A stretch of 64,000 nt of DNA, from NCBI RefSeq assembly GCF_000235365.1, contig NC_016449.1, positions 62,001 through 126,000 on the forward strand, given 5' to 3'. The stretch comes from Eremothecium cymbalariae DBVPG#7215 (Eukaryota; Ascomycota; Saccharomycetes; Saccharomycetales; Saccharomycetaceae). Below, one piece after another: positions 19,747-28,569 of the stretch. How positions within the stretch are numbered: position 1 is the first letter of the stretch; every line of letters starts with the position of its first letter. The notes under the pieces were generated by a model. The model was not told the DNA's origin. It saw only the letters and a program-made list of their open reading frames with translations, and ran no database searches. The translations under genes and the position numbers were made by a program.

Positions 19747-21750
19747 ATGGTTACTCTCGTTAAAAAATTTGGAATTCTGGCTGCTATTGTCGCTGCTGCT
19801 AAAGCAGCGTCATTCGATGTCAAAATCGAATATAGCAGCCACCTCGGCTTGTTCTACTACTTCGAAGATGCTAGTATCACTGTTGAAGCCGTGGCTGAAG
19901 GATTAAAGATCAATGCTCCTAGCTGTGAAGCTTTGAAAGAAGGTATGATTCTTGTTTCAATCGATGGCTGTGTTGATAATGTCTTAGTCTCTTGGAACCC
20001 AGACAAACTGTTCGACTTAAAGAATGATGGCGTGAGCTTAACTTGGAAAGAGGTCCTTCATCAAAGCTGTGAATGTTCACATGAATCATCAAACACCGTT
20101 GATTATTCCACCGTGGAGAGTATCAGCACCGACGTACACTACACATCTGAAGGTATTCCATCAGGTTCTGATACTTCGCCAGAGAGTGTTTACACCACTA
20201 CTGTAAGCGACATTGAAACCGAATACACAACCTATTGTCCGCTAACTGACGAACACCAAACATCTGAAGGTGTTTCATCAGGTCCAGCTCCATCCGGTTC
20301 TGCTCCATCAGGCCCAGCTCCATCAGGCCCAGCTCCAAGTGGCCCAGCTCCATCAGGCCCAGCTCCAAGTGGCCCAGCTCCATCAGGCCCAGCTCCATCC
20401 GGTTCTGCTTCCAGTGGTCCAGCTCCAAGTGGTCCAGCTCCATCCGGTTCTGCTCCAAGTGGCCCAGCTCCATCAGGCCCAGCTCCATCAGGCCCAGCTC
20501 CATCAGGCCCAGCTCCATCCGGTCCACACAAATCCCATGATGCAAAGAGCTCAGTCGAGACTGTTTACACTACAACTGTAAGCGGTGTTGAAACTAAATA
20601 CACAACTTACTGTCCGCTAACCGACAAACACCACACATCTGAAGGTGTTCCATCCGGTTCTGCTTCCAGTGGTCCAGCTCCAAGTGGTCCAGCTCCATCC
20701 GGTTCTGCTCCAAGTGGCCCAGCTCCATCAGGCCCAGCTCCATCAGGCCCAGCTCCATCCGGTCCACACAAATCCCATGATGCAAAGAGCTCAGTCGAGA
20801 CTGTTTACACTACAACTGTAAGCGGTGTTGAAACTAAATACACAACTTACTGTCCGCTAACCGACAAACACCACACATCTGAAGGTGTTCCATCCGGTTC
20901 TGCTTCCAGTGGTCCAGCTCCAAGTGGTCCAGCTCCATCCGGTTCTGCTTCCAGTGGTCCAGCTCCAAGTGGTCCAGCTCCATCCGGTTCTGCTTCCAGT
21001 GGCCCAGCTCCATCAGGCCCAGCTCCATCCGGTCCAGCTCCATCCGGTTCTGCTTCCAGTGGTCCAGCTCCAAGTGGTCCAGCTCCATCCGGTTCTGCTT
21101 CCAGTGGCCCAGCTCCATCAGGCCCAGCTCCATCCGGTCCAGCTCCAAGTGGTCCAGCTCCATCCGGTTCTGCTTCCAGTGGTCCAGCTCCAAGTGGTCC
21201 AGCTCCATCAGGCCCAGCTCCATCCGGTTCTGCTCCATCAGGCCCAGCTCCATCCGGTCCAGCTCCAAGTGGCCCAGCTCCATCCGGTCCTGCTCCAAGT
21301 GGCCCAGCTCCATCCGGTCCAGCTCCAAGTGGCCCAGCTCCAACCGGTCCAGCTCCAAGTGGCCCAGCTCCAACCGGTCCAGCTCCATCAGGCTCTGCTC
21401 CAAGTGGCCCAGCTCCAACCGCTCCTGTTCCAACCGCTCAAATCCCATCTTTCAGTAACTCTACTGTTGTACCACCTGCAACATGCGGTCCACAGGGCAA
21501 TGCTCCATGTGTTCAAACACCATCCTTCGGTAACTCTACTGCTGTACCAACTGGCACACCTGAGCAGGATATCACAAAAACAATTGACTCTTTGTTATAT
21601 GTTACTGCATCTCACGCATCCAGTTCACACCCATCAGTTGCAGCTGCCTCATCTTCTCACTCGGTTGACGTCTTTGAAGGTAAGGCCCATCGTGCCATTG
21701 CTCAAAACTTTGCCGCAGCAATGTTAGCTGTTGGTATGGCTTTAATCTAA
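19747..21750 (+). CDS. Repeat-rich GPI-anchored cell-wall protein (adhesin-like)
   Basis: A 667-residue secreted protein. The longest frame opens at a TTG; the ATG at 19747 directly precedes a signal peptide ([20 protein letters not shown]). An N-terminal domain of about 100 residues with five or so cysteines follows. Then come three modules of the form VYTTTV...[10 protein letters not shown], a motif common in yeast wall proteins such as Sed1 and the flocculins. These alternate with long arrays of a five-residue unit, PAPSG, with SAPSG and SASSG variants, from about 20270 to 21430. The C terminus is hydrophobic ([12 protein letters not shown]), as expected for GPI attachment. The stalk should be heavily O-mannosylated. 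I know no S. cerevisiae orthologue at this spot. Confidence 0.85.
   Translation: MVTLVKKFGILAAIVAAAKAASFDVKIEYSSHLGLFYYFEDASITVEAVAEGLKINAPSCEALKEGMILVSIDGCVDNVLVSWNPDKLFDLKNDGVSLTWKEVLHQSCECSHESSNTVDYSTVESISTDVHYTSEGIPSGSDTSPESVYTTTVSDIETEYTTYCPLTDEHQTSEGVSSGPAPSGSAPSGPAPSGPAPSGPAPSGPAPSGPAPSGPAPSGSASSGPAPSGPAPSGSAPSGPAPSGPAPSGPAPSGPAPSGPHKSHDAKSSVETVYTTTVSGVETKYTTYCPLTDKHHTSEGVPSGSASSGPAPSGPAPSGSAPSGPAPSGPAPSGPAPSGPHKSHDAKSSVETVYTTTVSGVETKYTTYCPLTDKHHTSEGVPSGSASSGPAPSGPAPSGSASSGPAPSGPAPSGSASSGPAPSGPAPSGPAPSGSASSGPAPSGPAPSGSASSGPAPSGPAPSGPAPSGPAPSGSASSGPAPSGPAPSGPAPSGSAPSGPAPSGPAPSGPAPSGPAPSGPAPSGPAPSGPAPTGPAPSGPAPTGPAPSGSAPSGPAPTAPVPTAQIPSFSNSTVVPPATCGPQGNAPCVQTPSFGNSTAVPTGTPEQDITKTIDSLLYVTASHASSSHPSVAAASSSHSVDVFEGKAHRAIAQNFAAAMLAVGMALI
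20270..21430 (+). repeat. Coding minisatellite, 15-bp units and 240-bp higher-order repeat
   Basis: The array is built of 15-bp units coding PAPSG-type pentapeptides, with three serine codons (TCA, TCC, AGT) arranged in blocks. A larger unit including one TTYCPLT module is duplicated exactly: about 20476-20709 equals 20716-20949 base for base, a 240-bp period. Identity at silent sites shows this duplication or conversion is recent. Confidence 0.9.
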
Positions 21751-22061
21751 TTATAAGATAAGCAATTGTGATTTTTGGAAACTAGAAGTATGGGTACTAG
21801 TTGTATTTTTTTTTCATTTCGTCAATACTTTTGGAGTTCTATTAGGAATCTGTCAAATATGTTCAGTTCTTGCTGCAACGCATGCATCGACCCTTGACCA
21901 CCCGGCATGAATCCAGATTAAAACCGTTTAAAACCGGGACTTATAAGACACCCATCGATTTTAGATTTTATTCGGCACTGTATATATCTTTTATATATTA
22001 TATCTTTAATATATATATCGGGTACGCTTCGGATAGTAAAAACATAGTAAAAACATACAAT
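21751..22061. other. Convergent 3' region of wall-protein and glutaredoxin genes
   Basis: These 311 bp separate two convergent stops. The sequence is rich in TATATA-type runs around 21980-22020, which are yeast polyadenylation efficiency elements on both strands. No other feature is seen. Confidence 0.45.
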
Positions 22062-22538
22062 TCAATTTAAAACTTCCTTCAATAAGCCATCCAATTCACC
22101 AGAGCTTTCTAATGCCTGTAACTCACTGTTGCCTCCAATATGTTTCCCACCAATGTAAATATTAGGAACAGTTCTTTGTCCTGATAATTCCAATAAGGCG
22201 GCCTGAATATCGACACCTTCTTGTCCCATGATGTCTAGCTCTAAAACCTTCGCCTCTGGCAATGGAATCTTTTTGTCCTCAAAAAGAGTCTTCTTAGCTC
22301 TTCTGCAGTATGGACAGTATGTCTTAGATGCAACAAAAATCTTGCTTTGCTTAATTAAAGACTGAACTTGCTGGACCGTTGCTGGTGAAACCATTTTCTT
22401 TTGTTGTCTAATCTTTACGATAATCAAGTATACCACTAACGTTATCAGAATATAGAATGCTGGACGGCTTTCACTATTAGAAGGCTTCTTAGACAAAATA
22501 GTAGGGCTAAATTCCTGCGAAAATATTGACTGAACCAT
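22062..22538 (-). CDS. GRX2: Dithiol glutaredoxin Grx1/Grx2 with N-terminal membrane anchor
   Basis: A 158-residue protein. The glutaredoxin domain (about residues 49-158) has the dithiol active site CPYC, the TVP cis-proline loop and GG(K/N)S-type glutathione-binding turn, as in Grx1 (YCL035C) and Grx2 (YDR513W). It reduces protein disulfides and glutathione mixed disulfides. The first 48 residues add a hydrophobic segment (AFYILITLVVYLIIVKI) followed by a basic RQQKK. A second ATG at 22392-22394 would give a soluble form of 110 residues, exactly the size of Grx1. S. cerevisiae GRX2 also makes a mitochondrial and a cytosolic form from two starts, so dual localisation is likely. Confidence 0.92.
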   Translation of the reverse strand: MVQSIFSQEFSPTILSKKPSNSESRPAFYILITLVVYLIIVKIRQQKKMVSPATVQQVQSLIKQSKIFVASKTYCPYCRRAKKTLFEDKKIPLPEAKVLELDIMGQEGVDIQAALLELSGQRTVPNIYIGGKHIGGNSELQALESSGELDGLLKEVLN

Positions 22539-22637
22539 CTAGGTTGATTATAAATAGGTATTTATTAACAAGGATTGTCATCATAAGAATTGGCTTGAAT
22601 ATTTATCAATTAAATAAAAATTTATGAGATTTCCAAC

Positions 22638-22645
22638 TTACGTAA
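22638..22645. promoter_or_regulatory. TTACGTAA, Yap-family site before the glutaredoxin gene
   Basis: This perfect palindrome lies 100 bp upstream of the glutaredoxin start. Fungal AP-1 (Yap) factors bind TTACGTAA and TTACTAA, and glutaredoxins are oxidative-stress targets of Yap1. The role is inferred. Confidence 0.45.
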
Positions 22646-22685
22646 TACAAAGGTAGGGTAACCTAATATTATAAAGATATTCTAA

Positions 22686-22693
22686 TCACGTGA
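22686..22693. promoter_or_regulatory. TCACGTGA palindrome (Cbf1-type E-box)
   Basis: A perfect TCACGTGA within ATCACGTGAT, midway between the glutaredoxin gene and LSB5. Confidence 0.5.
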
Positions 22694-22962
22694 TGAAATA
22701 TCACAAATACTAGGGGTCTCTGGAAAGGTAAACTATATATATATATATAAGAAGATATAGTTGCATATTAAGAGTAATTGTGGTGGGTAGATGTTAATCG
22801 TATAAATAAAGGCGTGCGTTGTCGTTTATTTGGCGTACCCCTTTCTCCTGACGTTTAGAGGCCCGGCATCCTTTCTGTCAATAAAAATGATACATATTAG
22901 TTTCTCTCTAGGTGGTTTAGAAAAGGAAGCAGTGTAACGAGTGGGAATACCAAATAAGCGGC

Positions 22963-23961
22963 ATGGGGTTTCTATCTGATCATCAACATACACTCATTAC
23001 TGATATAATCGATAGGGTTGTGTCAATTGAAACTGTAACGTTGGAAGTTGAATTAGAAAGGTTAGTTCAGTTGATAAGATCTGAATCAGAGTATGAGTCG
23101 ACTAATAATCAATTGGAAGCTGCCAGGGCAATGAGGAAGCAGTTGAAATATGGGAATCAGGTCCAACAAAGTCGTGCGCTTGACTTATTAAATTTATTTG
23201 TATCACAGTTGATTAGGTTTTCGGTTATTTACAATGACGTTAAGCTATTGCAGCGACTCCAAGGTATTGCCATGGAGACAGAGACTGATTCACGGGGTCG
23301 TTCATACCACAAAAAGGTTGTTAAGCAAGCTGTTGGTTACCTCCTAGCATGGACCAGTTTCATCAGGACTCAAGCTCCGGACTCTAGATCTTATGATGGG
23401 TTATTACGATTAGGGGATATGGTTAAGCGTAATTACGTCAAAAAAACGGAGAGAAGTCGTCAACGCCATTCATATACTATAGAGAGTGGAGGCAAGTCTA
23501 CGAAAAAAGGTGCCTTTATAGAAGACTGCGCCGATACTACGACCAATTTAGATGATGAACTGTACCATATTCCTCATATTAATATTGCAAATGAAGCTTC
23601 AAATATCAAGCTATTAATCAGTGATGCATTGGCTACCGCTATATCATTAAAAAATTCTCTTCTAGAGTTACCAAAGGGTAAAAAATCTATAGATGATGCA
23701 CATGCAACGGCTAAATTTACCGAAGCAAGAGAACTCCGGAAACGAGTGCTAAGGTATTTACAGCTCATCACTGAAGGAGAGCTATTGGGTCCATTAATCC
23801 ATGCAAACGAGGAATTGGTAAATGCGCTCTCCAGATATGACGAATTGGCCGACGATAACCATGATGATCGTTTGGATAATGATTCACTAAGTAGTGATGA
23901 TTTATCTGAACGAGAATCCAATTCGACTGATAACCCCTTTGGAGATCAAAACAAGATATAA
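22963..23961 (+). CDS. LSB5: Lsb5, VHS/GAT-domain actin and endocytosis adaptor
   Basis: A 332-residue protein (S. cerevisiae Lsb5, YCL034W, 354 residues). It binds Las17/WASP and links actin with ubiquitin-dependent endosomal traffic. A VHS-like domain occupies about residues 1-150 and a GAT-like helical domain about 195-285, ending in the pattern LIHANEELVNALSRYDEL. The acidic tail carries an NPF motif (DNPFGDQ) near the end, which could bind EH-domain proteins. The start at 22963 is the only sensible one. Confidence 0.9.
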   Translation: MGFLSDHQHTLITDIIDRVVSIETVTLEVELERLVQLIRSESEYESTNNQLEAARAMRKQLKYGNQVQQSRALDLLNLFVSQLIRFSVIYNDVKLLQRLQGIAMETETDSRGRSYHKKVVKQAVGYLLAWTSFIRTQAPDSRSYDGLLRLGDMVKRNYVKKTERSRQRHSYTIESGGKSTKKGAFIEDCADTTTNLDDELYHIPHINIANEASNIKLLISDALATAISLKNSLLELPKGKKSIDDAHATAKFTEARELRKRVLRYLQLITEGELLGPLIHANEELVNALSRYDELADDNHDDRLDNDSLSSDDLSERESNSTDNPFGDQNKI

Positions 23962-24156
23962 TCATGAAATAATTAACATCCCAGATTGATAAATTTCTGC
24001 ACAAACGCACTTCCCTATGCCTGATAAACAATGTATACGAATTATGTTTTCTGGAAAATTAATATATCCCATATATAACATATAAATTTCAAAAAAAATC
24101 GATGTCACTAATAAGTAAGCGTATATACGACACATATAGCTTTATATGTTTTTAGA

Positions 24157-24696
24157 TTACTCCGCTGTTTTAAAGTTCAAGGAACAACTATTAACACAAT
24201 GTCTAGTATCCTTGGGAATCGACAACAACTTATCCCACCCTTCCCCTTCAAACACATGACCCAAATGCCCATCGCAATTGCTGCAACATATCTCTATCCT
24301 TACTGTCCCTAAACTAGTATCTTTATGATATGTTAACACATCGGGATTAACAGGTTGATAGAACGACGGCCAGCCACAACCTGAATCAAACTTCGTCGTA
24401 CTACTATATAGCGGTTGATCACAGTTAGCACAGTGATATATCCCCTGATTTTTATTGAGCAAGTAAGCCCCAGTGTGAGGACGTTCGGTATGCTTATCAC
24501 GTAAAACAAGTAGTTGCTCTGCAGTTAATTTAGGATTCCACTTAGACATTCCAGCATTCAAAGATAACCTCTTGAAAGGAACTTTAAGCATATGCACTCG
24601 AAAATGACACCACCAAAATGTTATATTATACAGCCTGATTAGCTTCCGGAATTCTGTACATTCTAGTACGCCAACGTTTTTAAAGTTTTGTCTCAT
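24157..24696 (-). CDS. MXR2: Mitochondrial methionine-R-sulfoxide reductase (MsrB)
   Basis: A 179-residue protein (S. cerevisiae Mxr2, YCL033C, 168 residues) that reduces methionine-R-sulfoxide. Two CxxC zinc pairs are visible (CANC and CSNC), with GCGWPSF between them. The catalytic motif RHCVNS is near the C terminus. An extra cysteine follows it (CVNSCSL, where the yeast protein has CVNSASL). The frame opens with a TTG at 24718-24720; I chose the ATG at 24694-24696, which gives a basic, hydroxylated N terminus fit for mitochondrial import. A later ATG (before SKWNPKLT) would give a cytosolic form without it. Confidence 0.88.
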   Translation of the reverse strand: MRQNFKNVGVLECTEFRKLIRLYNITFWWCHFRVHMLKVPFKRLSLNAGMSKWNPKLTAEQLLVLRDKHTERPHTGAYLLNKNQGIYHCANCDQPLYSSTTKFDSGCGWPSFYQPVNPDVLTYHKDTSLGTVRIEICCSNCDGHLGHVFEGEGWDKLLSIPKDTRHCVNSCSLNFKTAE

Positions 24697-24901
24697 AATT
24701 TCGGCTTTTCGGGTTGTCAAACTTTAACGTAGGAACCTCGAAAGTCTAGTGTAGAGATGCATCTCAACAGGAAAATTTGCAACTAAAAACAAAGATAATA
24801 ATAGCTATCATTGAGTGGGGTCAACTATCAGTAGTATAAGCTGTCATTTTATTATAATATACTCGAGGGGAAAAGTGCAAAGCGCGAAACTATCAAAATA
24901 G

Positions 24902-25162
24902 ATGGGCATGAAGTATCCTACGCAAATGTCATGTATGGAGGCCTTCGACCAACTAACAGAATGCTATAGTATCGGAGGTTTGGTGCGCCACTACTACCGT
25001 TTTGGAGAGCTAAATTCTTGTGCCAAGGAGATGGAAAAGCTAAAGTTTTGTTTGATGTATGGATCCGATCCCATTAAAGTACAGAAATGGTACCGTGACG
25101 AGGTGGAAACTAATAGGAGAACAAAGGGCACTTCGGATGATATCTGGAAAGTGCGTTCCTGA
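24902..25162 (+). CDS. EMI1: Emi1, twin-CX9C small protein
   Basis: An 86-residue protein matching the N-terminal part of Emi1 (YDR512C, 187 residues), which S. cerevisiae needs for efficient induction of the meiotic regulator IME1. Two CX9C motifs are clear: CMEAFDQLTEC and CAKEMEKLKFC. That is the helix-loop-helix pattern of proteins oxidised in the mitochondrial intermembrane space by Mia40. It is less than half the length of the yeast protein, lacking the C-terminal extension; the frame ends cleanly and I see no continuation in another frame. Confidence 0.85.
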   Translation: MGMKYPTQMSCMEAFDQLTECYSIGGLVRHYYRFGELNSCAKEMEKLKFCLMYGSDPIKVQKWYRDEVETNRRTKGTSDDIWKVRS

Positions 25163-25258
25163 AGTTGCACCTGGTGGCACCGAATTGCATGACGTAAATA
25201 AGGCTGTATATATGAAAATAGTGATGTTAATATCAACCTTAAATGATTAGTATTAGTA

Positions 25259-25265
25259 TGTTTCA
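25259..25265 (-). promoter_or_regulatory. Possible pheromone response element before STE50
   Basis: TGTTTCA on the plus strand reads TGAAACA on the minus strand, the exact Ste12 site, about 200 bp before STE50. Seven-base matches are expected several times by chance in a window this size. Confidence 0.25.
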
Positions 25266-25273
25266 CCGATGTA

Positions 25274-25281
25274 TCACGTGA
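25274..25281. promoter_or_regulatory. TCACGTGA palindrome (Cbf1-type E-box)
   Basis: A perfect TCACGTGA within ATCACGTGAT, in the roughly 300-bp gap between EMI1 and STE50. Confidence 0.45.
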
Positions 25282-25462
25282 TGGACTCTTTAATTATAGT
25301 AAGTATCTATTATTATTTATTGGTTTTGTTATTAGCGACACACAACTTGTAGGGTTAACAAGTAAGCGAAGCGTTGAGAGAGCGAGAAGGTCTGGTTTTT
25401 GATACGATTAGAAGACATTCTGGGGTATTAGATTTCATTTTTAAGGTCAGATTACTATTACG

Positions 25463-26596
25463 ATGACCCTGACATCCGATTCGTTCAGTCGTTCTCTTGA
25501 AACATATCATAACTGGTCCGTTGATGAGGTTATAGAGTGGACATGGTCTGAGTTACAATTGAATTGTAGTCTCCCAGATGAGAGCGACACATCAATTAAT
25601 GTAGGTGGGTCGGTTAAAGAGGATGGTAGGAAAAACAGTGACAATGAAGAGACAAGTACAGAGGATAAACCGCTGAAAAAACAGGAAATAGAGGAAGGTT
25701 CTGAACAAATGTATGTGGGTTCAGATACTTCAGCATGTATCAGTCCTATCATTGATCCATACAGCAGCATTAAAAGCAACTTTCATGAGAATGCAATTAC
25801 AGGGGACGTCTTGCCATTTTTGTCTCTCGAGGATTGTAAGCGAGTATTCAACAACGATACTAAATTAGCAGTCAAATTTAAGGTGTCCATAAATAAACTT
25901 GAAAGAGTCACGAATCCCACAGACAGAAATGACAAGGAGTTGGTAAATACTCTGAATAATCTTCATATTACCATTTCAGAAAAGTTGCAAGAATATCAAT
26001 CGCACTATTCCCGACTCCGCATGGATGTTTTAGAGGTAATGAAAAGAAGTGCCACAAATTCTGCCGCATTCTCATCAGGAACGCACCCTCAGCAATCAAT
26101 TCAAGTCCAAGATTACTTTGAAAGGCCGCAACACAATCATCATTCAGGTTATCCTTCGCCGATATCACCTAGGAACCACCCTGTTACTGGTCCCTTGCAA
26201 CGTCGCGCCAGTTCTAGCACGGCCCCTAATGTCGGACAACAATCCGGTATGTCCTCAACAACAGCTTTGGGTGGCAGTGCAGGCAATAGTTCCAGTCAGT
26301 TAGCGAACAATACAAGCCCAAATGAGCCATTAAAGCAGCTGCGTGCGTCAAAAGAAGATTCCACCGAAAAGATATTGAAAAATGCGATGAAAAAGCATAA
26401 CCTGAATGAAGTCGATTGGAGGCAATATGTATTGGTTATCTGCTACGGGGACCAAGAGAGAATTTTAGAGATGGATGAGCAACCCGTAGTAATATTTAAA
26501 AATTTGAGGCAACAAGGGCTTCATCCTGCAATCATGTTAAGACAAAAAGGCGACTTTGAAGAAGTAGGAGATCTGACCCCCGGTGGAAGATTGTGA
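25463..26596 (+). CDS. STE50: Ste50 adaptor of the Ste11 MAP kinase pathways
   Basis: A 377-residue protein (S. cerevisiae Ste50, YCL032W, 346 residues). Ste50 tethers the MAPKKK Ste11 to Cdc42 and Opy2 in the pheromone, osmotic and filamentous pathways. An N-terminal SAM domain starts at NWSVDEVIEW (about residue 18) but is interrupted: after about residue 38 come roughly 70 acidic, serine-rich residues, then the rest of the SAM domain from about 109 (GDVLPFLSLEDC, FKVSINKLE). The centre is S/Q/N/P-rich. The C-terminal Ras-association domain (about 295-368) has WRQYVLVICYGDQERILE. The insertion keeps the frame open and has no plausible splice sites around it. Confidence 0.92.
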   Translation: MTLTSDSFSRSLETYHNWSVDEVIEWTWSELQLNCSLPDESDTSINVGGSVKEDGRKNSDNEETSTEDKPLKKQEIEEGSEQMYVGSDTSACISPIIDPYSSIKSNFHENAITGDVLPFLSLEDCKRVFNNDTKLAVKFKVSINKLERVTNPTDRNDKELVNTLNNLHITISEKLQEYQSHYSRLRMDVLEVMKRSATNSAAFSSGTHPQQSIQVQDYFERPQHNHHSGYPSPISPRNHPVTGPLQRRASSSTAPNVGQQSGMSSTTALGGSAGNSSSQLANNTSPNEPLKQLRASKEDSTEKILKNAMKKHNLNEVDWRQYVLVICYGDQERILEMDEQPVVIFKNLRQQGLHPAIMLRQKGDFEEVGDLTPGGRL

Positions 26597-26746
26597 GAGT
26601 GGATCGGAGTATGTCAATAATGTTGCAGCTGCAGAGCTGGTAAATTGTGTGTATCTATGCATTAAAGGATATGCGTATATATGTGTATATAATGATCTTC
26701 AATACTACGTATGTTACAAGGTTCTCACTGTTGAGTAGGCACAGAG

Positions 26747-27619
26747 TTAAGCGTAAGGATTGAATTTTCTTTGGGACTTCATTATCTTGATTCTTTCCTG
26801 ATCTTCCTTAAACTTTTTCAATAATTCATTAATTTCTTGTTTCTTCCTTTCACGAACTTGGAACCTATAGAAATCCTTCTTGGCCTTTTTATCTACTATA
26901 CTTGGAGCTATAACCTTTTGGCTATGTTTTAGCAGCGGGTTTCGATTCAGTATTTTTCTTCTAATAGAATTCAATGACTTTGTATTTTTACCGACAACAA
27001 GAGTAAACCCATCATCGTCGACAATGGTAGACTGTACCTGTTCTTGAGCTTGTTGCTCCCTTTCCTCGAATAGTTTCATATGCTTATGGATATTCTCCTT
27101 TAGCCAATTTATCTCGATATGCTTATAAAAGTTGGTAAATGAGGAGACTGATGGAATGCTGTATTCCCATTGTACTAACTCCTTAGGCATATGCGAGTAC
27201 TTCCTAAGCGCATTCCAGCAGTTATCTAGAGAAGCTTCGTCAAGAAACTTTAATAGTACAGTATTATTTGGAGTATAACGCTTATCTTTTAAATCATTGG
27301 TATCCAGCAAATCAGACGTGAGCACCGATAGATCAACGTCTTGTAAACCAAACTCATCATGATAAAGTAGCTCCGTAATATGGGCAACAGTGTTGAATTT
27401 CTCACATATATTATTAAAACTGGATTTAATAGAATTCAAATTACTCAAAAGAGGCAAATTCACTATGAACAAACAATTGGCTTCCTGTTGGATTTTATTC
27501 TGATGTTTTTTGACAAACATATAATGCATTGGAGGTTTGTCGCTTTTGAGAACATCGTATTTTGGTAATTTAAATGGAATCACAAAGAAACCGCTTTTCA
27601 TCATCTCAATATGCCCCAT
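26747..27619 (-). CDS. RRP7: Rrp7, small-subunit processome component
   Basis: A 290-residue protein (S. cerevisiae Rrp7, YCL031C, 297 residues), part of the UTP-C module needed for 18S rRNA maturation in the nucleolus. The N-terminal half has an RRM-like fold with FIVNLPLLSN. The C-terminal half is the Rrp7 family domain with DDGFTLVVGKNTKSLNSIRRK. It ends in a basic helical segment and KFNPYA. The gene is convergent with STE50 and followed by SDH7 on the same strand. Confidence 0.93.
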   Translation of the reverse strand: MGHIEMMKSGFFVIPFKLPKYDVLKSDKPPMHYMFVKKHQNKIQQEANCLFIVNLPLLSNLNSIKSSFNNICEKFNTVAHITELLYHDEFGLQDVDLSVLTSDLLDTNDLKDKRYTPNNTVLLKFLDEASLDNCWNALRKYSHMPKELVQWEYSIPSVSSFTNFYKHIEINWLKENIHKHMKLFEEREQQAQEQVQSTIVDDDGFTLVVGKNTKSLNSIRRKILNRNPLLKHSQKVIAPSIVDKKAKKDFYRFQVRERKKQEINELLKKFKEDQERIKIMKSQRKFNPYA

Positions 27620-27814
27620 AATTCAAGCACTTATAATATATCTACTAGAGATGTCAGCACTAGAATATATGTTAAATGCCAATGAAGAGTACTTGGATTT
27701 TAAACGAGAATAATTTTTCAATTATCACCTTTCTTTTTCTTCGAGAAATTCAACTATCATTATGAACGTTATTCATTATCCTATTTACAAATGCAATAGT
27801 TAAGGTTAACGAAC

Positions 27815-28201
27815 TCATTTCACCTCATTAGTAACAGATTCATTAAATACATTCTGTGTCTCCTTCATCAATTCATATAGCTGTACAATCTGTTCAGATG
27901 AAAGTTTTGCTAAAACGCTTGTTGATAAAGTCCCCTCCTCCCAGGCTCCATTTGATATCATGTGAAGATAATCTTGCCAGGAAGCCAGAAACCCAACAAC
28001 ATGAATAGGATTTTCTGTATTCTTGTGCAATCTAAATTCATTTTTCACATACTCATCTCCTAATAATCTTTGCGCCGGTAGAAGATTTCTATGCTCTCGA
28101 AGGATCCTACGATACAGATGTAGAGGGGGAGTCAATGGCCGATTATTTGACCGCGCTGCTGACCTGTGGGCGTTAAGAAGCAAACGGAATGCTGTCTTCA
28201 T
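27815..28201 (-). CDS. SDH7: Succinate dehydrogenase assembly factor Sdh7/Acn9
   Basis: A 128-residue LYR-motif protein (S. cerevisiae Sdh7, YDR511W, 133 residues; human SDHAF3). It helps mature the iron-sulfur subunit Sdh2 in the mitochondrial matrix. The LYR motif ([12 protein letters not shown]) sits near residue 28, after a basic N-terminal presequence. [11 protein letters not shown] is near 93. In S. cerevisiae it survives on chromosome IV, whereas both neighbours here have chromosome III counterparts. Confidence 0.92.
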   Translation of the reverse strand: MKTAFRLLLNAHRSAARSNNRPLTPPLHLYRRILREHRNLLPAQRLLGDEYVKNEFRLHKNTENPIHVVGFLASWQDYLHMISNGAWEEGTLSTSVLAKLSSEQIVQLYELMKETQNVFNESVTNEVK

Positions 28202-28569
28202 TATTCAACTTGGATGTTTTAGACATAAATTGGATACTCCAGAAAGCGTAGCTTAAGCCTCAATATGTATATTAGGAAAAGGTTTCTTTCCAGACAAACC
28301 ACCGCCACCACCACACCCGCACGGAGAGCCGTCTCACTCAGCCTTTCAATGGTTTTTACCTCGTGATGCGATTTCCTTATTTCTCGAAATAAGTGTAATG
28401 CACGGATGCTTATATAAACAATCTGTCACACATATATATTTATAAATGAAGTACATAGTTCGGAGGAAAATTTACCAATTAAATGGTCCATCTGCTTAAA
28501 GATCGACTTTCATAAATGTTTCAGAGATCTGCTCTGCAGTATAAATCTGCCAGTAGGGTTCCTTCTTGC
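28202..28569. other. Intergenic region between SDH7 and HIS4
   Basis: This stretch of 368 bp contains the SDH7 promoter and HIS4 3' region, including a C-rich patch (about 28300-28330, CCACCGCCACCACC type) and TATATA runs near 28430 that suit HIS4 polyadenylation. No gene is visible. Confidence 0.4.

Larger units (their letters stand above)
22539..22962. other. Divergent promoter region of the glutaredoxin gene and LSB5
   Basis: This region of 424 bp holds a TTACGTAA site (22638-22645), a TCACGTGA palindrome (22686-22693) and a short TA microsatellite (about 22733-22750) that may act as a TATA box. Confidence 0.5.

Noticed and set aside
20198..21448. Long open frames antisense to, and out of frame with, the wall-protein repeats
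   Set aside because: They arise from the 15-bp periodicity, which keeps all frames open; the sense frame alone has a signal peptide and a GPI tail.
25711..25868. Possible intron in STE50 (GTATGT and a TACTAAA-like sequence)
   Set aside because: Removing it would delete conserved SAM helices and it does not match the boundaries of the insertion.
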